Source: Salipiger bermudensis (GTDB lineage Bacteria; Pseudomonadota; Alphaproteobacteria; Rhodobacterales; Rhodobacteraceae). Taken from it: 64,000 nucleotides of DNA. The notes beneath the pieces are model-generated. The model was not told the DNA's origin and made no database searches. It worked only from the letters and a program-made list of their open reading frames with translations. The stretch's first letter is position 1; every line of letters starts with the position of its first letter. The stretch lies in assembly GCF_020171625.1 (NCBI RefSeq), contig NZ_JAIUZY010000001.1, positions 558,001 to 622,000 on the forward strand, read 5' to 3'. Made by a program: the position numbers and the translations under genes. Shown here piece by piece: positions 1-8,136 of this stretch.

Positions 1-113
1 CTTTCCAAGCGGGACACAGAGGGCGCTTCTGCGTCCTGCGAGGCCCTATAAATCATGCCTTCTCGCCTCGCAAGCGGGCGGTTGGGCTTGCGTGGTTCTG
101 CAGCTGTGAAATA

Positions 114-148
114 CTCGCTCTTGCGGAGGAGACCCTCCGGGGAGCGAG
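114..148 (+). promoter_or_regulatory. 5'-leader hairpin over the ribosome binding site of the DUF1476 gene
   Basis: Two nested inverted repeats precede the ATG at 153. The outer arms are CTCGCTC (114-120) and GAGCGAG (142-148). The inner arms are CGGAGG (124-129) and CCTCCG (134-139). The likely Shine-Dalgarno GGGGAG (139-144) lies inside the structure, so folding should limit ribosome access. The pairing is read directly; a regulatory role is inference. Confidence 0.45.
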
Positions 149-152
149 AGAA

Positions 153-467
153 ATGACAACGTTCGACGACCGCGAGACTGCATTCGAGAACAAGTTCGCC
201 CACGACCAGGAGATGGCCTTTCGCGCCGAGGCCCGGTGCAACAAGCTGCTCGGGCTCTGGGCGGCCGACCTGCTGGGCAAGACCGGCGACGAAGCCGAGG
301 CCTACGCGCGCGAGGTGATCAAGGCCGATTTCGAAGAAGCCGGCCACGAGGACGTGGTGCGCAAGGTTGCCGCCGACCTCGGCGACAAGTCCGATGCCGA
401 TGCGATCCGGCAGAAGCGCGCCGCGCTGCTGATTGAAGCCAAGGGCCAGATCCTGCTCGAGGGTTGA
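153..467 (+). CDS. DUF1476 protein, F1-ATPase inhibitor subunit zeta
   Basis: This 104-residue helical, charged protein belongs to the DUF1476 family. In Paracoccus the zeta subunit of this family binds the F1 sector of ATP synthase and blocks ATP hydrolysis. The N-terminus (TTFDDRETAFENKFAHD) is the typical inhibitory segment, and the length is normal for the family. It acts in the cytoplasm on the matrix-like face of the F1Fo complex. The ATG at 153 follows a GGGGAG site that lies within a hairpin. No ATP synthase genes are nearby, and the gene stands alone upstream of a convergent kinase gene. Confidence 0.9.
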   Translation: MTTFDDRETAFENKFAHDQEMAFRAEARCNKLLGLWAADLLGKTGDEAEAYAREVIKADFEEAGHEDVVRKVAADLGDKSDADAIRQKRAALLIEAKGQILLEG

Positions 468-521
468 GGCCGCCGGTAGCGGGCAAGCGACGCGGAGGCG
501 CAGGTGACGCGCCGGACTTGT

Positions 522-542
522 GGCGCGCCTTCGAGGCGCGCC
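522..542. other. Hairpin in the DUF1476-kinase convergent spacer
   Basis: GGCGCGCC (522-529), a TTCGA loop, then GGCGCGCC (535-542) form an 8-bp GC stem between two convergent genes. There is no adjacent T-run on either strand, so it is at best a weak or factor-assisted terminator. The rest of the 269-bp spacer shows no gene. Confidence 0.35.
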
Positions 543-736
543 GAATGGGCCTTTGCCTGCTCTCGGAGGGTTTGCAGGACTTCACTCCGGCACATTCTGG
601 AAGCGCGTCTTGGAAAGACCGTGACCGCGTCGGCTTGGTGCGCAGCATCGGGGCCACGTGACGAAGGCACACAATCCCCCGCTGCCAGCCACATGCCAAG
701 ACCAACCTGACGGCGCAGACGCACAGCGCCCCCTGC

Positions 737-2017
737 TCAGCGCGCGATGACGATATCCGCCCGCAACCCGCCCAGCGTCTCGCTTTCGCTAAGCCGCAAC
801 ACCCCGCCATGCGCCCGCGCGATGTCGGCCGCGATCGCGAGCCCCAGCCCCACGCCCGGCCCCTTGTCCTGATTGCGCGCCGGGTCGAGCCGGACGAAGG
901 GCCGCTGCGCATCCTCGCGCTGACCGGGCGGGATCCCCGGCCCGTCATCCTCGACCCGGAGCCGCAGGCTTTTGTCGCTGAGCGTGACCGACACCTCGCA
1001 GCAGCTGCCATAGCGCACGGCATTGCTGACAAGGTTCTCGAGCGCCCGCCGCATGGCAAGCGGGCGCAGCGACACCATCCCCTCGCCCTCGACCGACACC
1101 AGCGCCACGTTGCGCCCGCCACGCTGCGCATCCTCGACCACGCTCTCGGCGATATCCACCGGGTCGATCGGCTCCGCCGCCGCCGCCAGCGCGTCACCCC
1201 GCGCGAAATCGAGGAAGGCGTCGATCAGCCGCTGCATGTCCTCGACATCGCGCTCCAGCGGCTCGCGATCGGCATCGTCCAGCATCGACAGGCCAAGGCG
1301 CAGGCGGGTCAGCGGGGTCCGCAGATCGTGGCTCACGCCCGACAGCATCATGGTGCGCTGTTCGATCTGGCGCTCGATGCGGTTGCGCATGTCGAGAAAC
1401 GCGTGCCCGGCGGCCCTGACCTCGACGGCGCCCGCCGGAGAATACGGCACGTGCCGGCCCCGCCCGAAGGCCTCTGCCGCCTGCGCCAGCCGGGTGATCG
1501 GGCGCAGCTGGTTGCGCAGGTAGAGAAACGCGATCAGCGTCATCAGCACGCCGAACACCATCATGTTGACGAACAGCTGGTGCGCGTTCGTCGGCGAGGC
1601 CCGCCGGCGCGGCACCTGTACCCGCATCAGCTCGTCCTCGTGGCGAACGAAGAGCACGACCTCAGCGTCATCGGGCAGCAGGATCCGCTCGAGACCGGAC
1701 ACGTTGCGCTCCAGCGTCTGGGTCACCACCAGCCCCGAGAAATCGAACCAACGCCGCTGGCTCTGCTGCGGCAAGTCGCTCTCGTCCACCTCGCTCAGCG
1801 TCAGATCCAGCGCCGGCGCAAGCTCCGGCTGCTCGAGCACCAGATTGATCTCGCGTGCGAGGTCGCGGCTCATCTGGCTCGACACGCCCTCGAAATGGCG
1901 CTGCACGAAGACCACCGAGACCACCAGCTGCAGCGTCACCACCGGCAGGATCAGGATCAGCGCCGCCCTCCCGTAGAGACCGCGGGGCACATAGCGTTTG
2001 AGCCAGTGGAAGGACAT
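737..2017 (-). CDS. EnvZ-type sensor histidine kinase
   Basis: A 426-residue membrane sensor kinase. A first membrane helix lies at about residues 18-38, a periplasmic domain at 40-148, a second helix at 150-167 and a HAMP region to about 220. The HisKA motif GVSHDLRTPL has phospho-accepting His230. An N-box (RRALENLVSNAVRYG), G1 (VEDDGPGIP) and G2 (GVGLGLAIA) form the ATP-binding domain. It should autophosphorylate and pass phosphate to an OmpR-family regulator, but no response regulator gene adjoins it here. The upstream neighbour is a divergent hydrolase 42 bp away and the downstream neighbour is convergent. The signal is unknown. Confidence 0.9.
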   Translation of the reverse strand: MSFHWLKRYVPRGLYGRAALILILPVVTLQLVVSVVFVQRHFEGVSSQMSRDLAREINLVLEQPELAPALDLTLSEVDESDLPQQSQRRWFDFSGLVVTQTLERNVSGLERILLPDDAEVVLFVRHEDELMRVQVPRRRASPTNAHQLFVNMMVFGVLMTLIAFLYLRNQLRPITRLAQAAEAFGRGRHVPYSPAGAVEVRAAGHAFLDMRNRIERQIEQRTMMLSGVSHDLRTPLTRLRLGLSMLDDADREPLERDVEDMQRLIDAFLDFARGDALAAAAEPIDPVDIAESVVEDAQRGGRNVALVSVEGEGMVSLRPLAMRRALENLVSNAVRYGSCCEVSVTLSDKSLRLRVEDDGPGIPPGQREDAQRPFVRLDPARNQDKGPGVGLGLAIAADIARAHGGVLRLSESETLGGLRADIVIAR

Positions 2018-2059
2018 GCGTTACCTCTGCTGCGACTGACAGACAGAAAGCCCCGAAAC

Positions 2060-2974
2060 ATGCAGGACCCGCAACCGGATTTTCGCCCCATCCCCGGCGC
2101 GCCCGAGACCCTCGCCCCCGGCCTGCGCCGGATCGTGGCGCCGAACGCCTCGCCGATGACCTACCGTGGCACCAACACCTACCTCATAGGCACGGGCGGC
2201 CTCGCGGTGATCGACCCGGGCCCGATGATCGAGGCGCATCTCGCGGCAATCCTCTCGGCCCTGCGGCACGGAGAGCGGATCACCCACATCCTCGTGACCC
2301 ATGCGCATCTCGACCACTCCCCCCTCGCCAGGACGCTCTCCGAGGCCACCGGCGCACCGGTGCTGGCCTTCGGCGATGCCACAGCGGGGCGCAGCGCGGC
2401 GATGCAGGCGCTCGCCGAGAGCGGCATGGTGGGCGGTGGCGAGGGCGTCGACGCGGGCTTCGTGCCCGACGCGTGCCTCCCCGATGCCGCGCTCGTTTCG
2501 GGCGATGGCTGGCAGCTCGAGGCGCTGCACACGCCGGGCCATTTCGGCAACCACCTGAGCTTTGCATGGGGCGACATGCTGTTCTCGGGCGATCTGGTGA
2601 TGGGCTGGGCAAGCTCGCTGGTCTCGCCCCCCGATGGCGATCTCACCGCCTTCATGTCATCACTATCGCGGCTGGCGGCGGGGCGATGGTCCCGCTTTCA
2701 TCCCGGCCATGGCGCCCCGGTGGAGCGCCCCGCCGCGCGCCTGACGGAGCTGCGCGATCACCGCCTGATGCGCGAGGCGCAGATCCTCACGGCGCTGCGC
2801 TCCGGCGCGTCCGATGCCGCCGGTCTGGCGGCCCGGATCTACACCGAGACCCCCGCGGCGCTGCTTCCTGCCGCAACCCGCAACGTGCTGGCGCATCTGA
2901 TTGATCTCGAAGCCTCGGGCCGCGCCCGGGCGCTCATGCCCCTGTCGGAAAAGGCAATGTTTGAAGCGACTTAA
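2060..2974 (+). CDS. MBL-fold metallo-hydrolase (LACTB2-like)
   Basis: A 304-residue metallo-beta-lactamase-fold hydrolase. The metal motif HAHLDH is at residues 81-86, and later ligands are visible in HTPGHFGNH and FHPGHG. The C-terminal ~70 residues look like the winged-helix domain found in LACTB2-like members (ending in LIDLEASGRARAL). Substrate is unknown; relatives cleave RNA or thioesters. The frame stays open far upstream across the kinase gene, but that part has no homology. ATG 2060 begins the conserved N-terminus. No strong Shine-Dalgarno precedes it. It is divergent from the kinase. Confidence 0.87.
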   Translation: MQDPQPDFRPIPGAPETLAPGLRRIVAPNASPMTYRGTNTYLIGTGGLAVIDPGPMIEAHLAAILSALRHGERITHILVTHAHLDHSPLARTLSEATGAPVLAFGDATAGRSAAMQALAESGMVGGGEGVDAGFVPDACLPDAALVSGDGWQLEALHTPGHFGNHLSFAWGDMLFSGDLVMGWASSLVSPPDGDLTAFMSSLSRLAAGRWSRFHPGHGAPVERPAARLTELRDHRLMREAQILTALRSGASDAAGLAARIYTETPAALLPAATRNVLAHLIDLEASGRARALMPLSEKAMFEAT

Positions 2975-3013
2975 CGGAAACGCAAAAAAATCCGGAAAAT
3001 CTCAAAAACCCTC

Positions 3014-3042
3014 TGGACGCCCGGAGTCGCGATTGCTATACG
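3014..3042 (+). promoter_or_regulatory. Candidate promoter of tRNA-Asn
   Basis: TGGACG (3014-3019), a 17-bp spacer and TATACG (3037-3042) resemble a sigma-70 promoter. The -10 element ends about 60 bp before the tRNA. Identified by eye only. Confidence 0.4.
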
Positions 3043-3102
3043 CCCACACACCGCAGGACGCGGCGCCTTGGACACCACGGCGACGCGCTCCGAAGCAAAA
3101 GT

Positions 3103-3177
3103 TCCGGCGTAGCTCAGCGGTAGAGCAGTTGACTGTTAATCAATTGGTCGTAGGTTCGATCCCTACCGCCGGAGCCA
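3103..3177 (+). tRNA. tRNA-Asn (anticodon GTT)
   Basis: A complete cloverleaf can be folded. The acceptor arms are TCCGGCG (3103-3109) and CGCCGGA (3167-3173). The D arm begins AGCTCAGCGG, the anticodon loop is CTGTTAA with anticodon GTT, and the T arm carries GGTTCGATCC. CCA is encoded at 3175-3177. A decayed integrase follows about 125 bp downstream, so the 3' end of this gene is a likely former attachment site. No second copy of the 3' end was seen in the window. Confidence 0.96.
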
Positions 3178-3301
3178 ATTCACCCACTAAGCCGTTGATA
3201 ATCAAGGCATAGGCTGAATTTGGCAAGTACGGTGTCACACAGCACTGTAGCACAAGTTCCTGAAATGCGGGTCGCTCGTCTCCACTCCTGGAGGCCGCAT
3301 C

Positions 3302-4106
3302 TTGGCGACCACCCCTTACCTCTTACAACGCGGCTCCACCTGGAGCTGGCGTCGGCGCGTGCCTGAGTTTTCCACAAAAACCCGACATTGGCAGCTGTCT
3401 CTGCGCACCACGGACAGGTCGATCGCGTGTATCATCGCACGCAGATTGAACGACGAGTGGGATCGGATGCTGGATGCACTCGCCGATGGGAAGCTGCCCC
3501 CGCCCACGCCGAGGCCTGACTGACCTCGGTTGTGCGCAGCGAGCTTGACCGCATCGAGCGTCAGCGCAGGATCAGCCGGATGGACCCGGTGGGCACATCC
3601 GAGGAAGACGAGCGTCTCGATTGGGCGACGGCGCGCGCCTGGTCCCACCTGGCGAGCAAGGGACTGCATCCGGAGCGTTCTGCTCAGGACCGACGTGCCG
3701 TACTTAACGAGGGTTCGAACGAGGCGGACATCGCGTCGCTGGAGACCATTCTTGGTGTTCTGTCGCGTGATGTGCTGTCCGAAGCGGGCGTCAAATAGTT
3801 GCTTCGCGCCGCCCGGGACAGCATTCAGACGGCAGCAGACGAGACCTTGCCGCCTGCGGCCGAAACGATCCCTCTCTAGGGCAACCGCTGCTGGCGGGAA
3901 AAGCCGCGGCCTGGTCCACGACTGTCGGTAAGATCCTAGCCTGGAACAAGCGAGCGCCCTTGCGCGGGAAATGCGCCGCCGAGATCGTCCAAACCCGAGA
4001 GCCCCTTTTCACCTCCGAGGACGCCAGCCTGAACGAGGCACCTGCCCCACCTCAAGTCTCGGACCGGAGGCCATACTGCGAGTATTTGGTGGGGTGCAGT
4101 GGCTGA
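3302..4106 (+). pseudogene. Decayed N-terminal part of a tRNA-associated phage/island integrase
   Basis: Frame 2 from 3302 reads ATTPYLLQRGSTWSWRRRVP, the type of N-terminal DNA-binding start seen in DUF6538-like tyrosine integrases. It stops at 3521-3523. Coding-like sequence resumes in frame 1 (LTSVVRSELDRIERQRR, from 3520), meets a TAG at 3796-3798, continues in frame to another stop at 3877-3879, and then shifts to frame 2 (GKAAAWSTTVGKILAWNK) until 4106. At least two frameshifts and two stops are therefore present. The catalytic Arg/His/Tyr domain is missing. Position beside the tRNA supports a relic of island integration. The family assignment is from motif recognition. Confidence 0.6.
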
Positions 4107-4400
4107 TCCGTCCACAGCAACTCGCGTTGGATATGGCAGACGAAGCCGCTTTCGATAGGCTTGATCTCGGTATCAGATGGTGTGCGTTTCGAGCGGCGTT
4201 CGGCTTTCATCGTGATCCCGGCACACCTCGCGGGCGGCGAGGTGTACCGGCTTGGGTGTGAGAAACGGAGTCCGGTGCGGGAGGGCCGGATTTCCGGGAG
4301 GGCCGGGATCTGCGTGCCGGCATGCGACAGCCACGCCGGGCTCAGTTTCGGTCCAAGGAGGTTCGGCGACCCACGGGGTTCAGTAGCATTTGGTCGAACG
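4107..4400. other. No gene seen between integrase remnant and SDR gene
   Basis: About 290 bp without a convincing gene. Short open frames exist on both strands but none has a ribosome site or recognisable motif. A hairpin CACCTCGC-GGGC-GGCGAGGTG lies near 4221-4243. This is probably decayed mobile DNA. Confidence 0.4.
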
Positions 4401-5288
4401 TCAGCCCTGATAGTCGGACGTCTCGATATCGGCGACGATGCCGGGCTGTTCGGGCTGCCAGCCGAGCGTCTCCCGCGTCCAGTCGTTCGATGCGGGACCG
4501 TCGTTTGCAACCCAGACCGCCAACGGCCCGAAATGCGCCTGTGCGTCCTCGGGTGTGAGGGCGATGGAGGGCAAACCGAGTTGGCGACCGATCGCTTCGG
4601 CGATGTCCCTGAAGGGAACACCCTCCTCCGCGACGGCGTGGTAGGCCTCGCCTTGAGCGCCACGCTCGAGCGCAAGCCGGTAGACGCGCGCAGCGTCAAG
4701 GCGATGGACGGCGGGCCACAAGTTCCGCCCCGCCCCGATATAGGCGGACACGCCCTTTTCGCGCGCGATGGCGGCGAGCATCGGCACGAAGCTGTGTTTC
4801 TCCCCCTTGCCATGCACGGATCTCGGATTGCGGACAACATTCGCGTGTATGCCTCTATCCGCAAGCGCAAACGCTGCCTGCTGGGAAGCGCGAGGGAAAG
4901 CGGGGACCACGTCGGGGCGGTCCGTTTCCCGGGCCTTCTCTCCCGTCAGGTGCAGGAAGCCATCGGTCACGACGATCGGACGCACCGATCCGGCAAACAC
5001 ATCTCCGAAGACCTCAATTGCCGTGCGATCTTCTGCGGCCAACTCGCCGATGCGCGAAAGATCCAGCCCGAAGGCCGTATGGATGATCCCATCCGCAGTC
5101 TCGGCGCCGCGCCGCAGGACGTCGATATTTTCGAGAGCACCGACAAGCGGCGTGACCCCGGCGGCGCTCAGCGCCTCGGCCTTTGCGGGCACGCTCGTCA
5201 GACCGGTCACGGAATGACCTGCGGCAATAAGATCCCGCGCGATCATCGATCCGATCCAGCCGCTCGCCCCTGTCAGAAAAACACGCAT
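4401..5288 (-). CDS. NAD(P)-dependent SDR-type oxidoreductase/epimerase-like
   Basis: A 295-residue extended/atypical short-chain dehydrogenase. The nucleotide motif TGASGWIG (residues 6-13) gives GxxGxxG. Conserved downstream segments include NVVRNPRSVHG, WPAVHRLDAARVYRLALE and YHAVAEEGVPFRDIAEAIG, typical of an uncharacterised SDR subgroup common in soil and marine bacteria. The usual YxxxK pair is not obvious, as in other atypical SDRs. It is divergent from a TetR gene, with three palindromic operators between them, so it is probably the target of that repressor. Substrate is unknown. The start ATG is preceded by AAGGAG. Confidence 0.85.
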   Translation of the reverse strand: MRVFLTGASGWIGSMIARDLIAAGHSVTGLTSVPAKAEALSAAGVTPLVGALENIDVLRRGAETADGIIHTAFGLDLSRIGELAAEDRTAIEVFGDVFAGSVRPIVVTDGFLHLTGEKARETDRPDVVPAFPRASQQAAFALADRGIHANVVRNPRSVHGKGEKHSFVPMLAAIAREKGVSAYIGAGRNLWPAVHRLDAARVYRLALERGAQGEAYHAVAEEGVPFRDIAEAIGRQLGLPSIALTPEDAQAHFGPLAVWVANDGPASNDWTRETLGWQPEQPGIVADIETSDYQG

Positions 5289-5331
5289 GATTGAACTCCT
5301 TGCGCATGGTGGCGGGGATCCTATGATCTCC

Positions 5332-5390
5332 GTCAGTCACTGACATAATGTAATGTCAGTCACTGACATAATGTAATGTCAGTCACTGAC
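5332..5390. promoter_or_regulatory. Triple palindromic operator array for the TetR regulator
   Basis: The odd palindrome GTCAGTCACTGAC occurs at 5332-5344, 5355-5367 and 5378-5390, an exact 23-bp period. The first two are each followed by ATAATGTAAT. The array fills the space between the divergent SDR (start 5288) and tetR (start 5404). TetR proteins bind palindromes of this size, so autoregulation and control of the SDR is the straightforward inference. Confidence 0.8.
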
Positions 5391-5403
5391 AAGGGGTGAG
5401 CCA

Positions 5404-5949
5404 GTGGCAGATACGGCGCGGACGCGATTGCAGCAGGCGGCGGTGGAGCTTTTCGGCAAGCAGGGGTTCGACAACACCACCGCCGCCGAGATCGCCACCC
5501 ATGCAGGCGTGACCGAACGCACTTTTTTCCGGCACTTCGCTGACAAGCGCGAAGTCCTGTTTGATGGGCAGTCGGTCCTTCTGGGGGCGCTGCTTGCCGC
5601 GGTCGAAGAGGTTCCGCGCGATGCGCCGCCTCTGAGCACACTGTTCCGGGCCTTCCGGTCGGTCTCTCCGCTCTTGGAAGCCAATCGCCCCTTCTCGGAG
5701 CCCCGGCAGGCGGTGATCGCGGCGACGCCGGCGCTTCAGGAGCGTGAACTGGCAAAGATGGCGGCACTGTCCGAGGCGCTGGCGCAATGCCTGCGCGCGC
5801 GCGGCGTATCGGGGGACCGTGCTGCGTTTGCCGCGCAGATCGGGATGACGGCCTTTGCTCACGTTACATCAGCTTGGCTGAACCAGGCCTCGCCCGGTCT
5901 GACGGAACGCCTGGATCGGGCGGAGCAGGATCTCAGGACATTGATATGA
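5404..5949 (+). CDS. TetR/AcrR-family transcriptional repressor
   Basis: A 181-residue regulator. The N-terminal helix-turn-helix spans roughly residues 8-52, with motif AAEIATHAGVTERTFFRHF. The C-terminal ligand domain is variable and its effector is unknown. It starts with GTG at 5404, after AGGGG at 5392-5396, directly beyond the third palindromic operator. It is divergent from the SDR gene and most likely represses both itself and that gene until a small ligand binds. Length is normal for the family. Confidence 0.92.
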   Translation: MADTARTRLQQAAVELFGKQGFDNTTAAEIATHAGVTERTFFRHFADKREVLFDGQSVLLGALLAAVEEVPRDAPPLSTLFRAFRSVSPLLEANRPFSEPRQAVIAATPALQERELAKMAALSEALAQCLRARGVSGDRAAFAAQIGMTAFAHVTSAWLNQASPGLTERLDRAEQDLRTLI

Positions 5950-6230
5950 CCTATGCCGATCGACGCTGATGAATATGATCATGGCCGTCATTGGGGCACA
6001 TAAAGAGCGTCGTTTCCGGTTTGCTTGTTTCCCGGTTGTTCGACGTCAGACAGAACCGACTTTCGTGTCAGGTCGCTGCCCCGGACAGGCTCTGCCAAAG
6101 AGACCTTGCCGTGCGGGCGTATTGCGGCGTCGGTCCGGACCAAGCCCAGGGCCTTGGTTGGCCCTGACTTGCAAAATCGCCACGCGAACAATAGCTCTAA
6201 GTAAACCCTGAAACCGGAGATGCCGTCACC
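5950..6230. other. Spacer without a supported gene
   Basis: About 280 bp between tetR and the ABC-F gene. An 80-codon open frame at 5969-6211 (+) and an antisense frame exist. Neither has a convincing ribosome site, conserved motif or typical codon use. Possibly decayed DNA. Confidence 0.35.
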
Positions 6231-6335
6231 ATGGACCAGACCCTCGCCGCATTCGTCCCTTCGATTTCGCTGCGAGAAGACCTGTCCCATGCCTGCATCC
6301 GTTTCCCTCTCCGCCCTGTCCTGGTCCACACCTGA
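6231..6335 (+). CDS. Possible 34-codon leader peptide overlapping the ABC-F start
   Basis: ATG at 6231, preceded by ACCGGAGA (6213-6220), opens a 34-codon frame starting MDQTLAAFVPSISLRE. It ends with TGA at 6333-6335, 47 bp inside the downstream ABC-F gene. Antibiotic-resistance ABC-F genes are known in other bacteria to be controlled by translated leaders. Here the reading frame and spacing are the only evidence, and it may be chance. Confidence 0.22.
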   Translation: MDQTLAAFVPSISLREDLSHACIRFPLRPVLVHT

Positions 6336-7872
6336 CGACGCGCCCCTCCTCACCGACCTCGATCTGACCTTCGGCCTCGAGCGCACCGGCATCGTCGGGC
6401 GCAATGGCATCGGCAAGAGCACCCTCCTTCGCCTGATTTCAGGGGAACTGAGCCCGACTTCGGGGCAGGTCCGCGTGACCGGCTCCGTCGCGATGATGCG
6501 GCAGGAGGCGATGGAACGGCCAGATGACCGCATCGCCGATCTCTTCGGCGTGCGCCCCGCGCTCGATCTGCTTGAGCGGGCGGAGGCGGGGCGTGCGGAT
6601 GTCGATGACCTGGCCGAGGCGGATTGGACCCTGCCCGCGCGGATGGAAGCAGCGCTTTTGCGCTGTGGCTTGTCTGTCGAGCCGCAGACCCTGCTTGCGA
6701 CGCTATCCGGCGGCCAGCGCAGCCGAGCCGCTCTTGCCGCCCTGATCTTCGCCGAGCCGGATTTCCTGGTGCTGGACGAGCCAACGAACAATCTCGACCG
6801 GGAGGGGCGCAAGGCGGTGATCGACCTCCTCCGGGGGTGGACGGGCGGCGCGATCATCGCCAGCCATGACCGCGAGATCCTCGAAGAGATGGACGCGATC
6901 GTCGAACTCAGCTCGCTTGGCGCGGCGCGGTATGGCGGAAGCTACAGCGATTTCCGGCAGCGGAAGGACACCGAGCTGGACGCGGCCGCGCGTGCCCTCG
7001 CCCACGCGGAGAAAACCCGCTCCGAGGTGGCCCGCCGCGCGCAGCAGGCGAGCGAGCGCAAGGCCCGCAAGGACAGTGCCGGACACCGTGCGCGGGCAAG
7101 GGGCGATCAGCCGAAGATCCTGATGGATGCCGCCAAGGGGCGGGCCGAGGCCTCGGGCGGCGCGGGTGTCCGCCTGCGCGATGCCCGGCAGGAGGCGGCA
7201 GAAGAGGCGGTGTCCGCCGCTCGCGAGACGATCGAAACCCTGAATCCCTTGCGCATGGACATTCCCCCGACCGGGCTTGCGAGCGGCAAAACGGTGCTGC
7301 ACCTGGACAGGGTGACCGGAGGCCATGACCCCGATCATCCGGTGATCCGGGATCTGTCACTGACCGTGACCGGCCCCGAGCGCATTGTCATCTCCGGGCC
7401 GAATGGCAGCGGAAAGACGACGCTTCTGAAGATCATCACCGGGCAGATCGTGCCGCAGAGTGGACTCGTGACGCTTTCGGTTCCATTTGCCGTCCTGGAT
7501 CAGCATGTCCAGCTGCTTGACCCGGCTCTGTCTCTTCGCGACAATTTCCGGCGTCTCAACCCCGCGGCCGATCCCCACATCGCTCACGCGGCGCTGGCCC
7601 GGTTCGGTTTCCGCGCCGCGGATGCCCTGCGTCGCGCGGGAGAGCTGAGCGGGGGCGAGCGTCTGCGCGCTGGTCTGGCCTGTGCCCTCGGAGCCACCCC
7701 ACCGCCGCCGTTGCTGATCCTGGACGAGCCGACCAATCACCTCGATCTGGATGGCATCGCAGCACTTGAGGCTGCGCTGGCGGCTTATGATGGGGCAGTT
7801 TTGGCGATCAGCCATGACACGGCATTCCTTGACTCTCTCGCCCCTGACAGGACGATTGATCTTGGAGCATGA
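6289..7872 (+). CDS. ABC-F family ATPase
   Basis: A 527-residue soluble protein with two ABC domains and no membrane segments. The first has Walker A GRNGIGKST (37-45), signature LSGGQ (139-143) and Walker B FLVLDEPTNNLD. The second has Walker A GPNGSGKTT (370-378), signature LSGGERL (from 453) and LLILDEPTNHLD. A long basic/alanine-rich linker separates them. ABC-F proteins act on the ribosome E site; some are housekeeping factors, others protect against antibiotics. The linker and the nearby catB-type gene make a protection role possible but unproven. ATG 6289 is chosen, 9 bp after GAGAAG; an in-frame ATG at 6220 lacks conserved sequence. Confidence 0.88.
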   Translation: MPASVSLSALSWSTPDDAPLLTDLDLTFGLERTGIVGRNGIGKSTLLRLISGELSPTSGQVRVTGSVAMMRQEAMERPDDRIADLFGVRPALDLLERAEAGRADVDDLAEADWTLPARMEAALLRCGLSVEPQTLLATLSGGQRSRAALAALIFAEPDFLVLDEPTNNLDREGRKAVIDLLRGWTGGAIIASHDREILEEMDAIVELSSLGAARYGGSYSDFRQRKDTELDAAARALAHAEKTRSEVARRAQQASERKARKDSAGHRARARGDQPKILMDAAKGRAEASGGAGVRLRDARQEAAEEAVSAARETIETLNPLRMDIPPTGLASGKTVLHLDRVTGGHDPDHPVIRDLSLTVTGPERIVISGPNGSGKTTLLKIITGQIVPQSGLVTLSVPFAVLDQHVQLLDPALSLRDNFRRLNPAADPHIAHAALARFGFRAADALRRAGELSGGERLRAGLACALGATPPPPLLILDEPTNHLDLDGIAALEAALAAYDGAVLAISHDTAFLDSLAPDRTIDLGA

Positions 7873-8136
7873 CCGTTTTTGCCCGCCCTGCTGACGCAAG
7901 GTTCAAGGAAATGCGGCACCGAGTTCGAACCAGCCGCTTGCGTCAAGCCGCGGCGCAGCCGCCATCAAGAGAGCGTTTGCCCAGAAAGGCCCAGGAGTGA
8001 TGCGCAGCTGGCTCGCTTGGTCGCAGGGCCTGCAGCACCGCCGCATGTCCGCTTCGCGCCCGACGCGGACATGAAAACCTCTAAGGATACCCAGAAATCT
8101 GTGATAATTTTGCGCGATCAACTCGGAGGCCCGCAC

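Noticed and set aside
809-2059. Long plus-strand open frame continuous with the MBL hydrolase, covering the kinase gene
   Set aside because: Its translation is Arg/His/Pro/Gln-rich antisense sequence of the kinase. Protein homology begins only at ATG 2060.
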